From Phycisphaerales bacterium (lineage in GTDB: Bacteria > Planctomycetota > Phycisphaerae > Phycisphaerales > UBA1924): a stretch of 64,000 nucleotides of DNA. This document shows positions 61,884 to 64,000 of the stretch, piece after piece. Within the stretch, counting starts at the first letter, position 1, and the number at the start of each line of letters is the position of its first letter. The notes under the pieces were generated by a model. That model did not search any database and was not told the DNA's origin. It saw nothing but the letters and a program-made list of their open reading frames with translations. The stretch is taken from positions 558,001 to 622,000 of the forward strand of contig JAJDDK010000005.1 in assembly GCA_029260345.1 (NCBI GenBank), written 5' to 3'. The position numbers and the translations under genes were made by a program.

Positions 61884-63872
61884 GTGGGCGTGACAAATAT
61901 TCCATCGACGCTGATGACGAGAATCCGTGTTTTCGAACTGTCGCTCGCGCATGCGCTGTTGTTCATGATCGCGTTTCCGCCCTTTGATATCTGGCCGGCG
62001 ACGTTCGTCTCAATCATGCCGCTGGTTGCGATCGTGTTGCGCACGCAGGGGCCGTTCTGCAGCGCCAGGATTGTGTGGGTCGTTTCGACGGTGATGTGGC
62101 TGTTCATGCAGCGATGGCTGATCGGCGTAACGGTGGTGGGGTGGCCGCTGCTGGCGATGTATTTGGCGCTGTACCCGGCGGTGTTTGTGTGGATTGGGGC
62201 GCGGCTGGCGCGGCGCTGGCCGACGTCGCATTTTCGATTGGCCATTGGACTGACCGTTCTGTGGGTGGGTCTCGAAACATTACGCGGCGAGTTCATGCTG
62301 ACGGGGTACGCATGGTTTTTGCTTGCGCACCCATTGATCGGAACGCCTTTGGCTCCCTTTGCGTCGGTGACAGGTGTTTACGGTGTTTCGCTCTTGGTGG
62401 CGTTGCCGCAAATTATTCTGATGGTTGCGTTCGTGCGGCGTCGTACGGTTGGAGCGATGCTCATCACCGCGGCGTATACGGGCGCCTATCTCATTCTCGT
62501 GGTCTTTCTTGGAATGGCGCTTTTCTTCGTCAATGCACCACCAATCGATGTGGAAGAGCACGAGGGTGAACTGTCCGAGGCGCATATCAGCATTCGGGCG
62601 CCGAAACTGGATGTCGCAGTCGTCCAAACCAACGTCCCACAAAGCAACAAAGTCGGCTGGCCAATTGAGCAGCGACTCGCAGATTTCGAGCACATGCGCG
62701 AGCTCACGCTGGAGGCGGCAAACCGAACCGCAACCGTAAGGGAGCGGCTTCCAGAATCAGACGATGAAACGAGCGCACACGGGCGAGGCGGCCGTGCCAC
62801 CGATTTCTCTCCGGATCTCATTATCTGGCCGGAAACCATGTTCCCCGGCGACACGCTGTCGGCGCAGGCTATCGATGAGATGCGCCGCGTCGGTCTCGGC
62901 TATTCCGGCGGGATCGATGCTGACTACTTCAACAATGAACTCGCCGCGCTTCAGCAGTTGGTCGACACGCCGATGTTGATCGGCGCCGTCGGATATGACG
63001 AACTGGAAATTCGGCCCGACGCCAATGGCGCCGTCGAGTTTGTTCATGCAGGCAAATACAACAGCACCTTCTTGGTTGAAGATGGCGTCGCCATCGAAAC
63101 GCGCTATGACAAACTCCATCTCACGCCGTTTGGCGAAGTGATGCCGATCATCAGCCATTTCGAGTGGCTGGAAAATGCGCTGCTTGCGATTGGCGCCGGG
63201 GGGATGTCGTTTGATTTGGATGCGGGCTCAAGGCCGGTGGTGTTTGAGCTTCCAGTCAGAGCCCCGAGCGCAAGCGAGGGGTCGCAGAAAACTGAGATTT
63301 CTGAACTGACCTCGGATGATCGAGCTGCCCCCACAAACGAGGGAGGCACTGCTCACAGAGCAGTGGCACACGATGTGGTTCGCATCGTCACGCCGATTTG
63401 TTTCGAAGCCGCGACGCCTCGCGTCTGCCGGCGTCTGGTCTTCGCAGACGGCGAGCGTCAGGCCGATCTCATGGTCAACCTCACCAACGATGGCTGGTTC
63501 GGCGACCGCCGCGCCGGGCATGCGCAGCATTTGCAGGTTGCTCGCTGGCGCTGCATCGAATTGCGGACGCCGATGGTCCGGGCGGCGAACACGGGCATCT
63601 CCGCGAGCATAGATACCTTCGGGCAGGTTCAAGACCGGGGCCCCGATAACCGAGTGAAAGACTGGAACGTGGACGGCGTCATGCGGACGCACGTCTGGCT
63701 GCCGGGCGGACCGCCCACGTTTTATGCCCGGTACGGCGACATTGTCGGCTGGGGATGCGTGCTGATGAGCGTGATCACGGGGATCGTCGCTTTGCGGCCG
63801 CGAAAGATTGAACCAACTTTGCAGACCGATCAGGAGCGCACGGATGCAGCGAATCACGAAGATCAGCAGTAG
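61884..63872 (+). CDS. lnt: Apolipoprotein N-acyltransferase with repeat-derived insertions
   Basis: Lnt adds the third acyl chain to the N-terminal Cys of lipoproteins at the inner membrane. The 662-residue protein has about six helices in residues 1-215 (MLITAAYTGAYLILVVFLGM the last of them), then a nitrilase domain with the catalytic triad E317 (IIWPETMFPG), K410 (YDKLHLTPFGEVMP) and C506 (IVTPICFEAA). Spacing from E to K and from K to C is longer than in the usual ~510-residue enzyme. The extra residues fall where palindromic repeats lie (62778-62796, 63256-63285 and 63347-63365), all in frame. Start GTG at 61884; ATG at 61914 is an alternative. Confidence 0.93.
   Translation: MGVTNIPSTLMTRIRVFELSLAHALLFMIAFPPFDIWPATFVSIMPLVAIVLRTQGPFCSARIVWVVSTVMWLFMQRWLIGVTVVGWPLLAMYLALYPAVFVWIGARLARRWPTSHFRLAIGLTVLWVGLETLRGEFMLTGYAWFLLAHPLIGTPLAPFASVTGVYGVSLLVALPQIILMVAFVRRRTVGAMLITAAYTGAYLILVVFLGMALFFVNAPPIDVEEHEGELSEAHISIRAPKLDVAVVQTNVPQSNKVGWPIEQRLADFEHMRELTLEAANRTATVRERLPESDDETSAHGRGGRATDFSPDLIIWPETMFPGDTLSAQAIDEMRRVGLGYSGGIDADYFNNELAALQQLVDTPMLIGAVGYDELEIRPDANGAVEFVHAGKYNSTFLVEDGVAIETRYDKLHLTPFGEVMPIISHFEWLENALLAIGAGGMSFDLDAGSRPVVFELPVRAPSASEGSQKTEISELTSDDRAAPTNEGGTAHRAVAHDVVRIVTPICFEAATPRVCRRLVFADGERQADLMVNLTNDGWFGDRRAGHAQHLQVARWRCIELRTPMVRAANTGISASIDTFGQVQDRGPDNRVKDWNVDGVMRTHVWLPGGPPTFYARYGDIVGWGCVLMSVITGIVALRPRKIEPTLQTDQERTDAANHEDQQ
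62778..62796. repeat. Degenerate hairpin repeat in lnt, followed by CCACC
   Basis: Arms CACGGGC / GGCCGTG with one mismatch, loop of five bases, then CCACCG. The context GCACACGGGCGAGGCGG resembles the hairpin-plus-CCACC repeats between genes. It is translated in frame as residues ~299-305 of Lnt. Confidence 0.55.
63256..63285. repeat. 30-base repeat with GCAA-loop hairpin, copy 2, inside lnt
   Basis: Identical over 30 bases to 21244-21273. It is translated as residues ~458-468 of Lnt (reading VRAPSASEGSQ), lying between the catalytic Lys and Cys. Confidence 0.85.
63347..63365. repeat. Hairpin repeat inside lnt
   Basis: Perfect 8-bp dyad CACTGCTC / GAGCAGTG with loop ACA, followed by GCACACG. 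It shares layout with 13788-13808 (CAC/GTG ends, GCTC/GAGC core). It is translated in frame as residues ~488-494 of Lnt. Confidence 0.7.
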
Positions 63873-64000
63873 AGCCGGAGTTCCGGTGGTCCTCACGGGG
63901 TGCCTGTTGGCAGGCGCGGGCGCGGCTTTTCAGGGCTGCTCCTCGTCGCCTCGCCCGACGCAATCTCAAAGCGGCGCTTCCCGCGCGCAAACGACACTTG
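63844..64000 (+). CDS. Lipoprotein (3' partial), start overlapping lnt
   Basis: The frame begins with an ATG preceded by AGGAGCG and overlaps the last 29 bases of lnt in another frame. It reads MQRITKISSRAGVPVVLTGC, then LLAGAGAAFQGCSSSPRPTQ: a basic start, a hydrophobic core and a lipobox FQGC. It runs to the window edge, so only 52 residues are seen. A lipoprotein next to lnt is a natural pairing, since Lnt acts on such substrates. Function unknown. Confidence 0.7.
   Translation, partial: MQRITKISSRAGVPVVLTGCLLAGAGAAFQGCSSSPRPTQSQSGASRAQTTL

Noticed and set aside
1-64000. CRISPR arrays, prophage or IS elements
   Set aside because: No regularly spaced direct repeats, integrase, transposase or phage structural genes were seen. 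The palindromic repeats are dispersed and not arrayed.
1-64000. Ordinary tRNA and rRNA genes
   Set aside because: The intergenic gaps were read for cloverleaf ends and rRNA-like stretches; only the tmRNA T arm and acceptor were found.

Overview
The window reads as chromosome of a planctomycete, most likely class Phycisphaerae. This is inferred from the high GC content, from five secreted or surface proteins ending in the C-terminal dockerin-like signature typical of that group (DLNGDGVVNGADLAxLLAxWG), from families seen often in planctomycetes (VIT/vWA proteins, FG-GAP/ASPIC-UnbV proteins, LVIVD repeat proteins, sulfotransferases, a DUF486 transporter), and from many short palindromic repeats between and inside genes. 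No phage, IS element, CRISPR array, rRNA or ordinary tRNA was recognised. The only RNA gene seen is tmRNA (ssrA, 21586-21931).

Layout. 1-3.1 kb: a TolC-type outer-membrane factor (cut by the window edge) and an HlyD-type adaptor. 3.2-6.7 kb, minus strand: an HD-GYP protein, then a short UvrC translationally coupled to two related lipoproteins. 6.7-13.5 kb: an unknown secreted protein, a GGQ release-factor-like protein, TsaD with an S41 processing protease, HflX and a small membrane protein. 13.9-21.2 kb: PheT, a DUF486 protein, a 36-residue membrane peptide, heme oxygenase, a sulfotransferase, an IspD-glycosyltransferase-methyltransferase operon and an azoreductase-like flavoprotein. 21.6-24.9 kb: tmRNA and two dockerin proteins. 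25.1-29.0 kb: an ECF sigma factor followed by a membrane protein with a dockerin, a secreted cohesin-like protein and a VIT/vWA protein, preceded by a candidate ECF promoter. 29.1-35.7 kb: a heavy-metal RND efflux operon (outer-membrane factor, adaptor, CzcA/CusA-type pump). 35.7-43.8 kb: a hemolysin-III protein, a Tat-exported NAD-epimerase, an MFS/NTP-exchanger-like carrier, a large BNR/sortilin-like secreted protein and two small membrane proteins. 43.8-56.6 kb: dockerin proteins, an ABC-F ATPase, a ClpP/S49-like protease, phosphofructokinase, Mrp/ApbC and two FG-GAP proteins. 56.6-64.0 kb: GuaB, Rpe, a degenerate histidine phosphatase, AccD, a CbrC-like protein, Lnt and the start of a lipoprotein gene.

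The most interesting candidate is the 25.1-29.0 kb operon. A sigma factor, a membrane-anchored dockerin, a cohesin-like partner and a VIT/vWA protein are joined by 4-base overlaps. This suggests surface signalling in which a dockerin-cohesin contact could control the sigma factor. The second theme is palindromic repeats with varying stems, many followed by CCACC, which have entered reading frames (Lnt, the release-factor-like protein and a small membrane protein) without breaking them. Several housekeeping enzymes are unusually short or lack expected parts: UvrC lacks its helix-hairpin-helix end, PheT its OB domain, Mrp its CxxC and one histidine phosphatase both catalytic histidines.
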